The notes under the pieces: generated by a model
Told to the model about the DNA's origin: nothing
Database searches by the model: none
What the model saw: the letters and a program-made list of their open reading frames with translations, nothing else
Origin: an uncultured Bacteroidales bacterium
GTDB taxonomy: Bacteria; Bacteroidota; Bacteroidia; Bacteroidales; WCHB1-69
Length of the DNA: 64,000 bases
Direction of reading: 5' to 3'
NCBI GenBank assembly: GCA_905233585.1
Contig: CAJOFD010000009.1
Coordinates: 1-64,000 of the forward strand
In this document: piece after piece, positions 46,618 through 56,499 of the stretch
How the letters are laid out: the number at the start of each line of letters is the position of its first letter
Numbering within the stretch: the first letter of the stretch is position 1
Position numbers and translations under genes: made by a program

Positions 46618-49113
46618 ATGAAACAAGAAATTCCAAAAATAAATTCGAAATTTAATTTTCATATCATTGCGTTATTGCTGAAACAATGTTGGTATGTATT
46701 ACCCCTGCTATTATTGCTTAGTTTGTCCATAGCCTTTTTGTATCTTCGCTATAAGATACCTGTTTATACGGCAAGTACAACTATACAAACGGCAGAAGAT
46801 GAGCCGTCTTCGTTGGCAGCATCTGCCTTTGAAAGCAGTTTTAATCTTGAAAAGGACAATAATGTATCGATAATCAATGTCTTGTCTTCAAGGTATTTTT
46901 TGGAAAAAGCCTTGGCAGCATTGAATTTGCAAACGGAGTATTATCAATACGGAACAATTATTGATACAGAAGTATATCCTAACCAAGTTTTTCAAATAGT
47001 ATTTGATTCTACCCACCAACAACCTGTGGGAGAAAGGGTTTATATTGATTTTTTAGAGAAGAATGCCATTAGAATTTATACTAAGAAAAATGAAGCCAAA
47101 CATATATTTTCTTATCAAACAACTATATCAAATCCGAACGTAAAACTTACCTCTCCATATTTTTCTTTTACTTTTCATTTAAATACAAGTTTGGACAATC
47201 TTGTCGGGCAAACGTATTATGTTATCTATCGTTCTCAAGAAGAAATAAACGAAACTTATATTCGTCATATTACAATAGCCCCGTCTGCAGTATATAAAAA
47301 TGGTATTACCATTTCGTTCCAACATCAGAATGCCAACAAGGCCTATTCTATTCCCAATGATATTACAGAGTTGTTTTTTGATTATTATGATAAATACAAA
47401 CAATCGAAATATGCTCATGTAATTGGATATATAGATGAGCAATTGGAATTTTGGGAAAATGAAGTTCAAGACAGAGAAAACAATTTGAACATTTACAAAA
47501 GATCAAATAATGTTCAGTTGCCGCCGGAAGAATTGTTGGTGAATTTGCAGGCAGACGCAGAAGAAATGCGGCAAAAGGTGGATATTTTATCTCAAAAAGA
47601 GGTGAAAATGGCAATGATTTTGCAATCGTTTGATACCGAAAAAGACCCATATAAATTGATGGCCAGAATTATAGGAAATGATGTGGGCGGAAATTTAAGC
47701 CATTATATAGATAAAATTCAAGGCTTATTGTTGGAAAAAGAAAATCTGCAATACAATTATACCGTCAATAGCGGTAGAATTAAAAATATAGATCATCAAA
47801 TTGAGGTACAAATAGCAACCTTAAAAGAGATGATAAAAACAAACATAGAAACCATTAAAAATGATAAAAATATTTTATCAGGCAAATTGGCAAAATATCA
47901 AGCCACATTGACCGCTCAAGAAGATTTTTCAAAAACAATGGAATTGACCAAACTGCAACGTTTGAAAAGTATTAGCAGTACTTACTACGAACGATTATTG
48001 GATTTGCGGGTCAATTATTCTATTTTGAAGGTTAGAACAACCACTCCGTTTATTATTCTACAAGCGGCAACAATGAACAATATGTCCAAAACTCCTATCT
48101 CTACAAATATTTATCTCATTGCGATAGCCATTTCTATTTTTTTGTTTTTATTGTTGTTTTTCTATCAATATTTATTCTATAATTATATCGATTCAAAAGC
48201 TAATATAAGTGATTATGTTGATATTCCTCATTTAGGCAATGTTCCATTGGTACCTAATATGAGTTCTTCGGTATTGCTTGTTGATAAAGATCCGTTAAGC
48301 TCGTTGAGTGAAACATTTAGGTCCATACGTGCCAATCTTAATTTTTTGGACAATAGTGTCGGGGCAAAAGTGATAGCAGTAACATCAACCATTTCAGGAG
48401 AGGGGAAAACATTTGTTGTAACCAACATTGCAGCTATTTTTGCTTATTCCGGCAAAAAAACCATTGTTTTGGATTTCGATATGAGAAGACCTAAAATACA
48501 CCGTGCTTTTTCTACGGAAGAACAGCGGGTGTATAATGTAAAAGGAATAAGTAATATTTTGATTGGTAAGGAAAAATGGCAAGATTGTGTACATCATACA
48601 CGATTGGATAATCTGTTTTTTATTACAGCAGGTAGTATCCCGCCTAATCCTTCGGAATTGATATTGTCTCCACAAACGATAAAGTTGATTGACGAACTAA
48701 AACAAAATTATGATTATATTTGTATAGATAATCCGCCTATCGGTTTGGTTACCGATGCTGTGTTTGCTTTGTCTATAGCCAATTATCCAATCTATGTATT
48801 CAAACAACATTATTCACTGATACCATTTGTTGAGGAATTGGATAATCTGTATGAAAAAAATAATATCAAAAAAATATCATTTATTTTAAATGGTGTTGAT
48901 ATAAAAAATCGTAGTAAATACAGATACAGGTACAGATACAGATATAATTACGGAAAATACAGATATAGATATAGATATAGCGAGGGGTATCGGTATCAAA
49001 ATGAATATGCTCATGAATATAATGGTAATAAAGAAGAGTCGGAGCGAAATCAGAAGAAAAAGAAAAAACATAAAATAAGATTAAAATCTTTGTTGAAAAA
49101 ACGTAAAAAATAA
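46618..49113 (+). CDS. Wzc-like polysaccharide co-polymerase / BY-kinase with Tyr-rich tail
   Basis: Wzz-like N-terminus; Walker A ISGEGKTFVVTNIA; VLDFDMRRPKIHRAF; tail SKYRYRYRYRYNYGKYRYRYRYSEGYRYQNEYAHEY. Confidence 0.92.
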   Translation: MKQEIPKINSKFNFHIIALLLKQCWYVLPLLLLLSLSIAFLYLRYKIPVYTASTTIQTAEDEPSSLAASAFESSFNLEKDNNVSIINVLSSRYFLEKALAALNLQTEYYQYGTIIDTEVYPNQVFQIVFDSTHQQPVGERVYIDFLEKNAIRIYTKKNEAKHIFSYQTTISNPNVKLTSPYFSFTFHLNTSLDNLVGQTYYVIYRSQEEINETYIRHITIAPSAVYKNGITISFQHQNANKAYSIPNDITELFFDYYDKYKQSKYAHVIGYIDEQLEFWENEVQDRENNLNIYKRSNNVQLPPEELLVNLQADAEEMRQKVDILSQKEVKMAMILQSFDTEKDPYKLMARIIGNDVGGNLSHYIDKIQGLLLEKENLQYNYTVNSGRIKNIDHQIEVQIATLKEMIKTNIETIKNDKNILSGKLAKYQATLTAQEDFSKTMELTKLQRLKSISSTYYERLLDLRVNYSILKVRTTTPFIILQAATMNNMSKTPISTNIYLIAIAISIFLFLLLFFYQYLFYNYIDSKANISDYVDIPHLGNVPLVPNMSSSVLLVDKDPLSSLSETFRSIRANLNFLDNSVGAKVIAVTSTISGEGKTFVVTNIAAIFAYSGKKTIVLDFDMRRPKIHRAFSTEEQRVYNVKGISNILIGKEKWQDCVHHTRLDNLFFITAGSIPPNPSELILSPQTIKLIDELKQNYDYICIDNPPIGLVTDAVFALSIANYPIYVFKQHYSLIPFVEELDNLYEKNNIKKISFILNGVDIKNRSKYRYRYRYRYNYGKYRYRYRYSEGYRYQNEYAHEYNGNKEESERNQKKKKKHKIRLKSLLKKRKK

Positions 49114-49655
49114 TGGAAGTAGAAAAAACGTCAATAGATGGTCTTTTGATTTTACATCCCAAAGTTTTTGAGGACAATAGAGGTTGTTTTTTTGAAAGTT
49201 ACAACGAAAATGTTTTCCGTCAATTGGGTATAGATGTTACATTTGTTCAAGAAAATCAGTCAATTTCAGCAAAAAATGTTGTGCGTGGTCTGCATTTACA
49301 GGCCCCGCCGTTTGCACAAGGCAAATTGGTACGTGTAGCCAAGGGGGCTGCCTTGGATTTTGCTGTGGATATTCGTAAAAATTCGCCAACCTACGGAAAA
49401 TATGTTGCTGCCTATTTGAGTGAAAAAAATTATACACAATTTTGGATCCCCGAAGGATTTGCACATGGTTTTGTTGCCCAAGAAGATGATACCGTTTTTG
49501 TTTACAAAACGACAAATTTTTATGACAAATCTTCAGAAATGGCTATCCGTTGGGACGACCCAACGCTGAATATTGATTGGCAAGTGAAAACTCCGATTGT
49601 TTCGGAAAAAGATGCCTCCAATCCGTCTTTTGCCGATTTTGTGAGTCCTTTTTAA
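49113..49655 (+). CDS. rfbC: dTDP-4-dehydrorhamnose 3,5-epimerase
   Basis: GLLILHPKVFEDNRGCFFESYNENVF; VVRGLHLQAPPFAQGKLVRVAKGAALDFAVDIRKNSPTYGKYVAAYLS; FWIPEGFAHGF. Confidence 0.96.
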   Translation: MEVEKTSIDGLLILHPKVFEDNRGCFFESYNENVFRQLGIDVTFVQENQSISAKNVVRGLHLQAPPFAQGKLVRVAKGAALDFAVDIRKNSPTYGKYVAAYLSEKNYTQFWIPEGFAHGFVAQEDDTVFVYKTTNFYDKSSEMAIRWDDPTLNIDWQVKTPIVSEKDASNPSFADFVSPF

Positions 49656-49713
49656 TGAAATAAGGTATTTTGGTTTATAATTGTTAGCTATCGTTTAGAA
49701 AGATTACAAACAA

Positions 49714-50445
49714 ATGCGGAATTATCAATATTATTTCCAACTCTTGAAAAAATATAAATGGATATGGCTTGTATTGGTAGGTATATCAGTTGGGGGAACG
49801 TATTTGTTTTTTAGCAAACAAACTCGTTTATATGAATCAAGAACGGAAATATATCCGTTGGTGATGTATAAAAAAACGAGTATGTTGTCCTTAAATCCTT
49901 GTGTGCAAGTGAAGCGTATTGTTCAAGGTGAGCAATTTCACCGATTGTTGATAAACGCCAATATTTGTCCAACGCTTACGGCTAAAAATTATGAAGAAAG
50001 AATATCTTTTTACGAAACGACTCGTCATACTTTGGTCATAAGAGCAAGGGCAGAAAACGTTGCTATGGCAGATTCGCTCTTGTGGCAATGGTTGTATCAA
50101 TTGGATTATGCAGGCAAACAATTGACCTCTATGCAAATGATATTTGATACTTGCTCTTTAGCTGAATTGATACCTTGGGATTATTATCACAAGCAAGCGG
50201 ATTTTGTTGATAATTCAGCGAGATGTTATACAGAAGTTAACGGTATGTTTTTTTTGTTTGATGTAATATCTGAACCTTATTGTGATAAGGAACCCGTATA
50301 TCCCCCCGCTATGTTGAAAGTGTTGATATTTGTTTTTTGTTTATCAGCATGTTTATCGTTTGTGGCTATGTGTTTGACAGAAGAAATACGCAATCGTTTG
50401 GTAAAAAACAAAATAGAGAGCAATGAAACAACTGAGTCTGTATAA
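49714..50445 (+). CDS. Wzz-like chain-length/transport accessory protein
   Basis: N-terminal TM, extracytoplasmic domain, C-terminal TM with preceding Pro (YPPAMLKVLIFVFCLSAC). Confidence 0.55.
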   Translation: MRNYQYYFQLLKKYKWIWLVLVGISVGGTYLFFSKQTRLYESRTEIYPLVMYKKTSMLSLNPCVQVKRIVQGEQFHRLLINANICPTLTAKNYEERISFYETTRHTLVIRARAENVAMADSLLWQWLYQLDYAGKQLTSMQMIFDTCSLAELIPWDYYHKQADFVDNSARCYTEVNGMFFLFDVISEPYCDKEPVYPPAMLKVLIFVFCLSACLSFVAMCLTEEIRNRLVKNKIESNETTESV

Positions 50446-51622
50446 TAAGATTGCATTTCTTATTTTGTGTTTGGGGCTATTCTCCAATTGGTATTTTTTC
50501 TTGCCTGTACTTACCATTACAAGGGTGGCTACGTTGGCATTGTTGGTGGGAATGTTTTTTGTTAAACGGCCCAAATTAGACAATATTTTTTATGTTGTTG
50601 CTGCATTTTTCTTTATGTATGTAACATATACACTGCTTATTTCCTTATGGCATAGCCAATATTTAACATATTCAAATGCAGGCAATCATGTTTTTATATT
50701 GTTGTTGATAATTCCGACTTTATGGTTGTTTTGTGCTTATTCCAAGGAGACTATGAGAATTTTTTACTATGCGTGTTGTGTTTTTCTTGTAGTTTCAGCA
50801 ATACTTGCAGTAGTAGAGATAATTACAGGGTGGCATTTGCCTATGTCAAATATGTTTTTGTTGGAAAACAAATATATTATTCCGGAGGATACGAGAAATT
50901 CGCCTACAGGTTTTTTCTATAATACCAATGATTTTGCAATAATTGTAACAATGGCTTTATGTTATATTTTGTCATATAGAAAATTGATATCGGCAGAAAC
51001 CAAAATTTGGAAAGATATTCTCTTTGTCATATTGGGGTTGCTAACAATTTGTTTAACACATTGCCGTACTGCTTTGTTTATAATAGTATTTTTTGTGCTG
51101 TTTATGCAAAGAAACATATTTTTGAAGTATAAACGGATTTTGCTGATATTACTTGCCGTTTTGGTCATAGCAGCTATCGTGGCATTTTTTGCCATTCAAA
51201 CGGAATCCACATGGGTAAGAGCAAATTTGTATCTGTATTCTTTCCTGTCATTGTTCGATTCTTATTGTCTGGGCTATGGTTTGGAGGGAGATATGTACTA
51301 CTATGCCAATATGGACAATTACAATCTGTTCGGGCATATCATTAATATTCATTCATATTTATTGCATTTTCTGCTGACTTCAGGTGTGTTGTTTTTTATG
51401 GGCTATATTGTATTGCTTGTTTATATTATGCGAAAAATAGCAGAGAATCACGGTCGTAATGAGTTTTGGTGTATGATACCCTTGTATGTTCTGTTGTTGT
51501 TTGCCCCAAGTTCATCTAACTTTTTGTGGCCACATTATGTATTTTTTTGCTCGTATATAGGTTATGCTTGTCTGCCGATGGCTAATCAAGGTAGTTTTCA
51601 AACGGAGATAGTATGCAGTTAA
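50423..51622 (+). CDS. O-antigen ligase/polymerase (Wzy-like)
   Basis: Multi-TM protein with a periplasmic loop before NIHSYLLHFLLTSGVLFFMGY. Confidence 0.78.
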   Translation: MKQLSLYNKIAFLILCLGLFSNWYFFLPVLTITRVATLALLVGMFFVKRPKLDNIFYVVAAFFFMYVTYTLLISLWHSQYLTYSNAGNHVFILLLIIPTLWLFCAYSKETMRIFYYACCVFLVVSAILAVVEIITGWHLPMSNMFLLENKYIIPEDTRNSPTGFFYNTNDFAIIVTMALCYILSYRKLISAETKIWKDILFVILGLLTICLTHCRTALFIIVFFVLFMQRNIFLKYKRILLILLAVLVIAAIVAFFAIQTESTWVRANLYLYSFLSLFDSYCLGYGLEGDMYYYANMDNYNLFGHIINIHSYLLHFLLTSGVLFFMGYIVLLVYIMRKIAENHGRNEFWCMIPLYVLLLFAPSSSNFLWPHYVFFCSYIGYACLPMANQGSFQTEIVCS

Positions 51623-53046
51623 AGGATAAAACTATATCAGGAGCCAAGTGGATGACTGTGTCGAAAATAGCTAGTTCTTCGATGCAGATATTTAAATTGA
51701 TGATACTTGCCCGTTTGCTTTCCGAGTCGGATTTCGGTATCATCGCCATTGTTTTAATGGTGTTGGGGTTTACTGAGATATTTGCCGACCTCGGTTTTGC
51801 CGTAGGGCTTGTTCACAAACAAAACATCACCCGCAAAGAATATTCCTCCGTTTTTTGGGTAAATCTGCTGCTGAGTGTTATATTGTATGCCATTGTGGCA
51901 CTTTCTTCACCGTTGTTCGTGGCATATTACAATGAAAAGATATTGGTTTCCGTCATCCCTATTATGGGGCTGCAGTTAATTATCAATGCTTTTGGGCGAA
52001 TGTTCTTCACTTTTAAAACAAAACAGTTGGAGTTTAAATTCATTGCCATTGCGGATATGTTGGGTTTGGGTTTGGGTACCGTACTTACTATACTTATGGC
52101 CGCCAATGGTTTTGGGGTATATAGTCTTGTGTTTGGCTATTTGTTGCAATCTGTTGTAACACAAGGTATTTATTGGTTCTCTGGTATTAAAACATATCCT
52201 ATATCTTTTCATTGTAACATTCGGGAAATATTCGATTTGTTGAAAATTGGAGGCTACCAAGTGGGAGCACAAGTGTTGGATTATATCTCCAACAAAATTG
52301 ACATCTTTTTGATTGGGCGTTTTTTCGGCATGGAATTGTTGGGACTTTATAATCTTGCAAAGGAATTGGTGATAAAACCGATACAAATCATCAATTCAAT
52401 TGTTACCAGTGTGGCCACACCCGCTTTCGCCAAATTTCAGAACAATCTTGCGATGATACAAGAAAAGTACGTAGATGTTTTGAAACTGCTTTCGGTATTT
52501 AATTTTCCGATATTCATTGGATTTTTTGTTTTTGCCGACCCGCTTACGCTCCTGCTTTACGGCAGTGAAAAGATGGGGGTTGCAATATTTATAAAGATAC
52601 TCTCTTTCTGGGGATTGTTCAATTCGGTAGGCAATCCAGCCGGCATACTTATGGTTGCCAAAGGACGTACAGACCTGAGTTTCTATTGGACAATAGTGCG
52701 TATTGCGGTGATGACTACAGCGATTTTCATTGCAGGGCAGTTCAGCATTTATGCTGTAGCAGTTTCACAATCCGTCATTGCTTTCGGTTTTCTATTTCTA
52801 TATTGGCGGATGATGGTTTACAGTATCGCTTTCATTCCATTGAAAAACTATTTGAAATCGTGCGGACTGGCAACGATGGTTTCCCTGTTGGCCGGTATTC
52901 CGGCATGGATTATTGCGGCAATATCCGACAATTTATACTTTCAGGCAGGAGTGCTATGTTTGTACGGACTATTGGTGTTGCTTTTGTATTGGCTGATAGA
53001 CAGACAATATGTTATTAAACTGAAAAACATGGTATTGTCAAGATGA
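51613..53046 (+). CDS. oligosaccharide flippase (Wzx-like)
   Basis: MQLKDKTISGAKWMTVSKIASSSMQIFKLMILARLLSESDFGIIAIVLMVLGFTEIFADLGFAVGLVHKQ. Confidence 0.92.
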   Translation: MQLKDKTISGAKWMTVSKIASSSMQIFKLMILARLLSESDFGIIAIVLMVLGFTEIFADLGFAVGLVHKQNITRKEYSSVFWVNLLLSVILYAIVALSSPLFVAYYNEKILVSVIPIMGLQLIINAFGRMFFTFKTKQLEFKFIAIADMLGLGLGTVLTILMAANGFGVYSLVFGYLLQSVVTQGIYWFSGIKTYPISFHCNIREIFDLLKIGGYQVGAQVLDYISNKIDIFLIGRFFGMELLGLYNLAKELVIKPIQIINSIVTSVATPAFAKFQNNLAMIQEKYVDVLKLLSVFNFPIFIGFFVFADPLTLLLYGSEKMGVAIFIKILSFWGLFNSVGNPAGILMVAKGRTDLSFYWTIVRIAVMTTAIFIAGQFSIYAVAVSQSVIAFGFLFLYWRMMVYSIAFIPLKNYLKSCGLATMVSLLAGIPAWIIAAISDNLYFQAGVLCLYGLLVLLLYWLIDRQYVIKLKNMVLSR

Positions 53047-54311
53047 ACGACATAAAAAAACATCATATTATACTTTTGACCACATGGTATCCTCCCCGAC
53101 ATTCGATTGCCGTGAACAGGATGCTTGCATTTGCGAAATACCTTGACAAAACAAAATTTGAGGTTGATGTGGTAACATTTTTGTCGGATGAACAATTGGA
53201 AAAGGACATTTCCCTTGAAGACGTAACAGTCTATCGTTTGCCCAACAAAACATTGTTGAAACGGGCGAAATTCGACAGACCGGTTTGTTTTGCCTTTCAC
53301 AAACTTAAGGCTTTGTACAACGTGTTACTCGCATTTTTCGTTAAAAAGGAATATGGCGATTGGCAGCGACGTGCCGAAAAAAAAGTGGACGAACTTTTGG
53401 CGTCATACGGTTCGGACACCACGGTAATAAGCAGTTACGAACCTATTGAGCCACATCTCGTTGCCATAAATCTGAAAAAGCACGGTCGGAAGTTCCATTG
53501 GATTGCCGACTGTAGGGATGAAATATCCCAAAATCCTTCTGTAACAAAAGGTCTGCGAAAATTATACGCCAAAGCCGAAAGGCAGATGCTGTTGTATGCC
53601 GATGCGGTAACAACGGTCTCCCGACCGATATTGGAAGGCTTTGAAAGCAATGTGCCCGCAACCTCCTCGCAGTACCCGCTATTTGCAGAGATAAGAAATG
53701 GATATGACTTTGATTCTCCAAAAACTAATAAAGAATCGAAAAATACGTTCTTTACATTATCCTATTTTGGTACTTTTTATGGGAAAAGAAAACCTTATGT
53801 TTTTTTTAAGGCATTGGAATGTTTCTTGTTGAAAAATAAAAATGCAAGATTGAAAGTGAAACTCATTGGAGTTGGCAATACAATAAGAATACCAGACACT
53901 TTGTTTGATGTCGTGGAAACGTATGGGTTGGTAGCGCATAATGAGTCTGTTGCTATGATGATGGAGGCTGATAGTCTTTTACTAATTTTACCCAAATTGG
54001 AACAAAAAGGCGTTTATTCGGGCAAATTGTTTGAATATCTGGGTTGCCGCAAACCGATATTGGCGGTGGTGGATCCGGATGATGTGGCTGCGGATTTGAT
54101 ACGGGAATGCAATGCCGGAATGGTGGCAGATTTTGACGATATACAGTCTATCAGTTATGCTATTGAAATCCTGTATGATATGTGGCAAAAGGGTGAAAAA
54201 TTGCCCATGAACGAGGATGTGATAAAAAAGCACCACCGCAAGGAACAAGTGGAAATTCTGAACAAAATGATTTTTGATAACTTTTATTCGGGAGGGGAGG
54301 CGAGTTTATGA
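53043..54311 (+). CDS. glycosyltransferase (GT4-like)
   Basis: LTTWYPPRHSIAVNRMLAFAKYL; KGVYSGKLFEYLGCRKPILAVVDPDDVAADLIRECNAG. Confidence 0.85.
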   Translation: MNDIKKHHIILLTTWYPPRHSIAVNRMLAFAKYLDKTKFEVDVVTFLSDEQLEKDISLEDVTVYRLPNKTLLKRAKFDRPVCFAFHKLKALYNVLLAFFVKKEYGDWQRRAEKKVDELLASYGSDTTVISSYEPIEPHLVAINLKKHGRKFHWIADCRDEISQNPSVTKGLRKLYAKAERQMLLYADAVTTVSRPILEGFESNVPATSSQYPLFAEIRNGYDFDSPKTNKESKNTFFTLSYFGTFYGKRKPYVFFKALECFLLKNKNARLKVKLIGVGNTIRIPDTLFDVVETYGLVAHNESVAMMMEADSLLLILPKLEQKGVYSGKLFEYLGCRKPILAVVDPDDVAADLIRECNAGMVADFDDIQSISYAIEILYDMWQKGEKLPMNEDVIKKHHRKEQVEILNKMIFDNFYSGGEASL

Positions 54312-55414
54312 AAATACTAATGTTGTCGAATGCGGGAAGTGTACACACCCAGCGTTGGGTAAAAGCCCTTGCGGAACACGGAAATGATATAATGCTTTTT
54401 ACATTGTCATGCAATTATGACAAAGGTTTTTTCAATTCATTTGACAACGTATTTGTAAAAGAATATGATTATCGACATCGTGGAACATCCTTTAAAAATA
54501 GGATTCTTCAGCGATTTGAGCTACTTTTTGTCGTAAAATATGTCAAACAATTAATCAAAGATTTTCAACCTGACATTGTTCATGCCCATTATGCGGTGGA
54601 TTATGGAACAATCGCAGCCTTGTCAGGATTTCATCCTTTTGTCCTATCGGTTTGGGGCAGTGATATTTACGGCGATCCGCAATTGTCTTTTTTGTCAAAA
54701 CAGACCCTGCGTTACAAATTACGCAAGGCAGATATGATATTATCCACAAGCCGGGCAATGGCAAAGGAAACCAATAAATATACTTCTAAAAATATAGAAA
54801 TAACACCCTTTGGGGTGGATACATCGTTTTTTTGCCCTGCAACTGTTACAAGGAATGATGCTTTTGTTGTAGGAAATGTTAAATCGTTGGAACCGATTTA
54901 TGGAATAGATACACTTATCAGGGCTTTTAAAATTATTTCAGACAACAATCCTCAAAGGAATATTGTATTAAAGATTGTCGGTGATGGTTCGCAATATGCT
55001 TCTTTGAAAACACTTGCAGAAACGCTGAAAATAGAGGATAAGGTGATATTTGTCGGTAGGGTACCCAATGGCGATTTGCCAGTTTATTATAATAGTTTTG
55101 ATGTGGCTGTGTTTCTTTCCAATAAAGAAAGTTTTGGAGTGGTGGCAGTGGAGGCTATGTCCTGTGAATGTCCAGTGGTAGTTTCTGATGCCTACGGCTT
55201 TACAGAGGTCGTGGAAGACAATATTACCGGATTTGTTGTCCCCAAAAGAGATGCCGAAGCCACAGCGACTGCCATCCAGAAGTTTATCGACGACCCAGAT
55301 TTGCGTAAGAAAATGGGAGCGACCGGACGGAAACATGTGCAACGCATGTTTGAATGGAACGAAAATGTGAAAACCATGCTTGGATATTATAAGGAGCTTA
55401 TTGATAATAAATAA
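54308..55414 (+). CDS. glycosyltransferase family 4
   Basis: SNAGSVHTQRWVKALAEHGNDI; DVAVFLSNKESFGVVAVEAMSCECPVVVSDAYGFTEVVEDNITGFVV. Confidence 0.93.
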   Translation: MKILMLSNAGSVHTQRWVKALAEHGNDIMLFTLSCNYDKGFFNSFDNVFVKEYDYRHRGTSFKNRILQRFELLFVVKYVKQLIKDFQPDIVHAHYAVDYGTIAALSGFHPFVLSVWGSDIYGDPQLSFLSKQTLRYKLRKADMILSTSRAMAKETNKYTSKNIEITPFGVDTSFFCPATVTRNDAFVVGNVKSLEPIYGIDTLIRAFKIISDNNPQRNIVLKIVGDGSQYASLKTLAETLKIEDKVIFVGRVPNGDLPVYYNSFDVAVFLSNKESFGVVAVEAMSCECPVVVSDAYGFTEVVEDNITGFVVPKRDAEATATAIQKFIDDPDLRKKMGATGRKHVQRMFEWNENVKTMLGYYKELIDNK

Positions 55415-55464
55415 AAACAATGAAAAAAAGGACACTTGTTGTAAAATAGTAAAATAAAGAGATA

Positions 55465-56499
55465 ATGAGACGTAAACTATTGCTTTTGGGAAACAATTGT
55501 ATTCATACCTACAACTATTTTCAGTTGGTAAAGGATTATTTTGACGATATATTGCTGCTTACCGACAAAAGTGGAGGTGCGTGTGAGAACTTGCCGTTAA
55601 AAGTATTGGATTATTCCCCGAGTCCGCACAAAATGCTGAAAGCCTTTTGGCAAACCAAATGCATTATAAATGAATATCAGCCCGACATCATTCACGGACA
55701 GCAGATAAACAAAGCCTTGTTTTTTGCCGTTTTGGTAAACAATAGCCTCAAAATACCAGTGGTAGCTACGGCGTGGGGCAGTGATATCCTTGTCATTCCC
55801 CGCAAAAATTGGTTATTCAGGCAGATTGTCAGATACATATTGCGGAATATTCCTTTTTTTACCTCTGATTCCAAATATATGGCGGAGCAAATGGAGCAAA
55901 TTGCCGAACGCAAACTGAATATAACTATCGCCAACTTTGGAATAAACATGCCTGAAATCAATGTTCGCAAGCAGGATATTATCTATTCAAACCGTTTGCA
56001 CGAAAAACTGTACAGAATAGACGCTATTATTGTTGCGTTCAGCCGTTTTTTGAAAAAAAATCCGCAGTGGAAACTGGTGGTAGCCGCCACTGGCAGTGAA
56101 ACGGAAAACTTGAAGCATTTAACCCAAACGTTGTCTATAGCTGACAATGTACAATTTGTCGGTTGGTTGAATCAAGAGCAGAATTTTCATTATTACGCTC
56201 TTGCAAAATATTGGGTGTCAATTCCGGAAAGTGATGCAACCGCCATCAGTCTGTTTGAGGCTATGGCAATGGGGTGTATTCCGGTTGTTTCCGATTTGCC
56301 TGCAAACAGGGAGTGGGTTTCTAATGGGGAAAACGGTATTGTTGTGGAGAATGTAAACGACGATTTTTTGTCTGAAGTTGTTGATTTGGATGCACGTAAG
56401 TTGGTCGGAAAAAATAAGGAAATTGTATTTGCCAATGCCACTAAAGAAGCAAACAGGGCAAAGTTTCTCTCAATTTATGATAAAATATTGTCAGTATGA
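55465..56499 (+). CDS. glycosyltransferase family 4
   Basis: YWVSIPESDATAISLFEAMAMGCIPVVSDLPANREWVSNGENGIVV. Confidence 0.9.
   Translation: MRRKLLLLGNNCIHTYNYFQLVKDYFDDILLLTDKSGGACENLPLKVLDYSPSPHKMLKAFWQTKCIINEYQPDIIHGQQINKALFFAVLVNNSLKIPVVATAWGSDILVIPRKNWLFRQIVRYILRNIPFFTSDSKYMAEQMEQIAERKLNITIANFGINMPEINVRKQDIIYSNRLHEKLYRIDAIIVAFSRFLKKNPQWKLVVAATGSETENLKHLTQTLSIADNVQFVGWLNQEQNFHYYALAKYWVSIPESDATAISLFEAMAMGCIPVVSDLPANREWVSNGENGIVVENVNDDFLSEVVDLDARKLVGKNKEIVFANATKEANRAKFLSIYDKILSV

Noticed and set aside
48911-49020. Possible microsatellite or CRISPR-like array
   Set aside because: The repeat lies in frame inside the Wzc-like CDS and encodes the (RY)n tail; no spacers.
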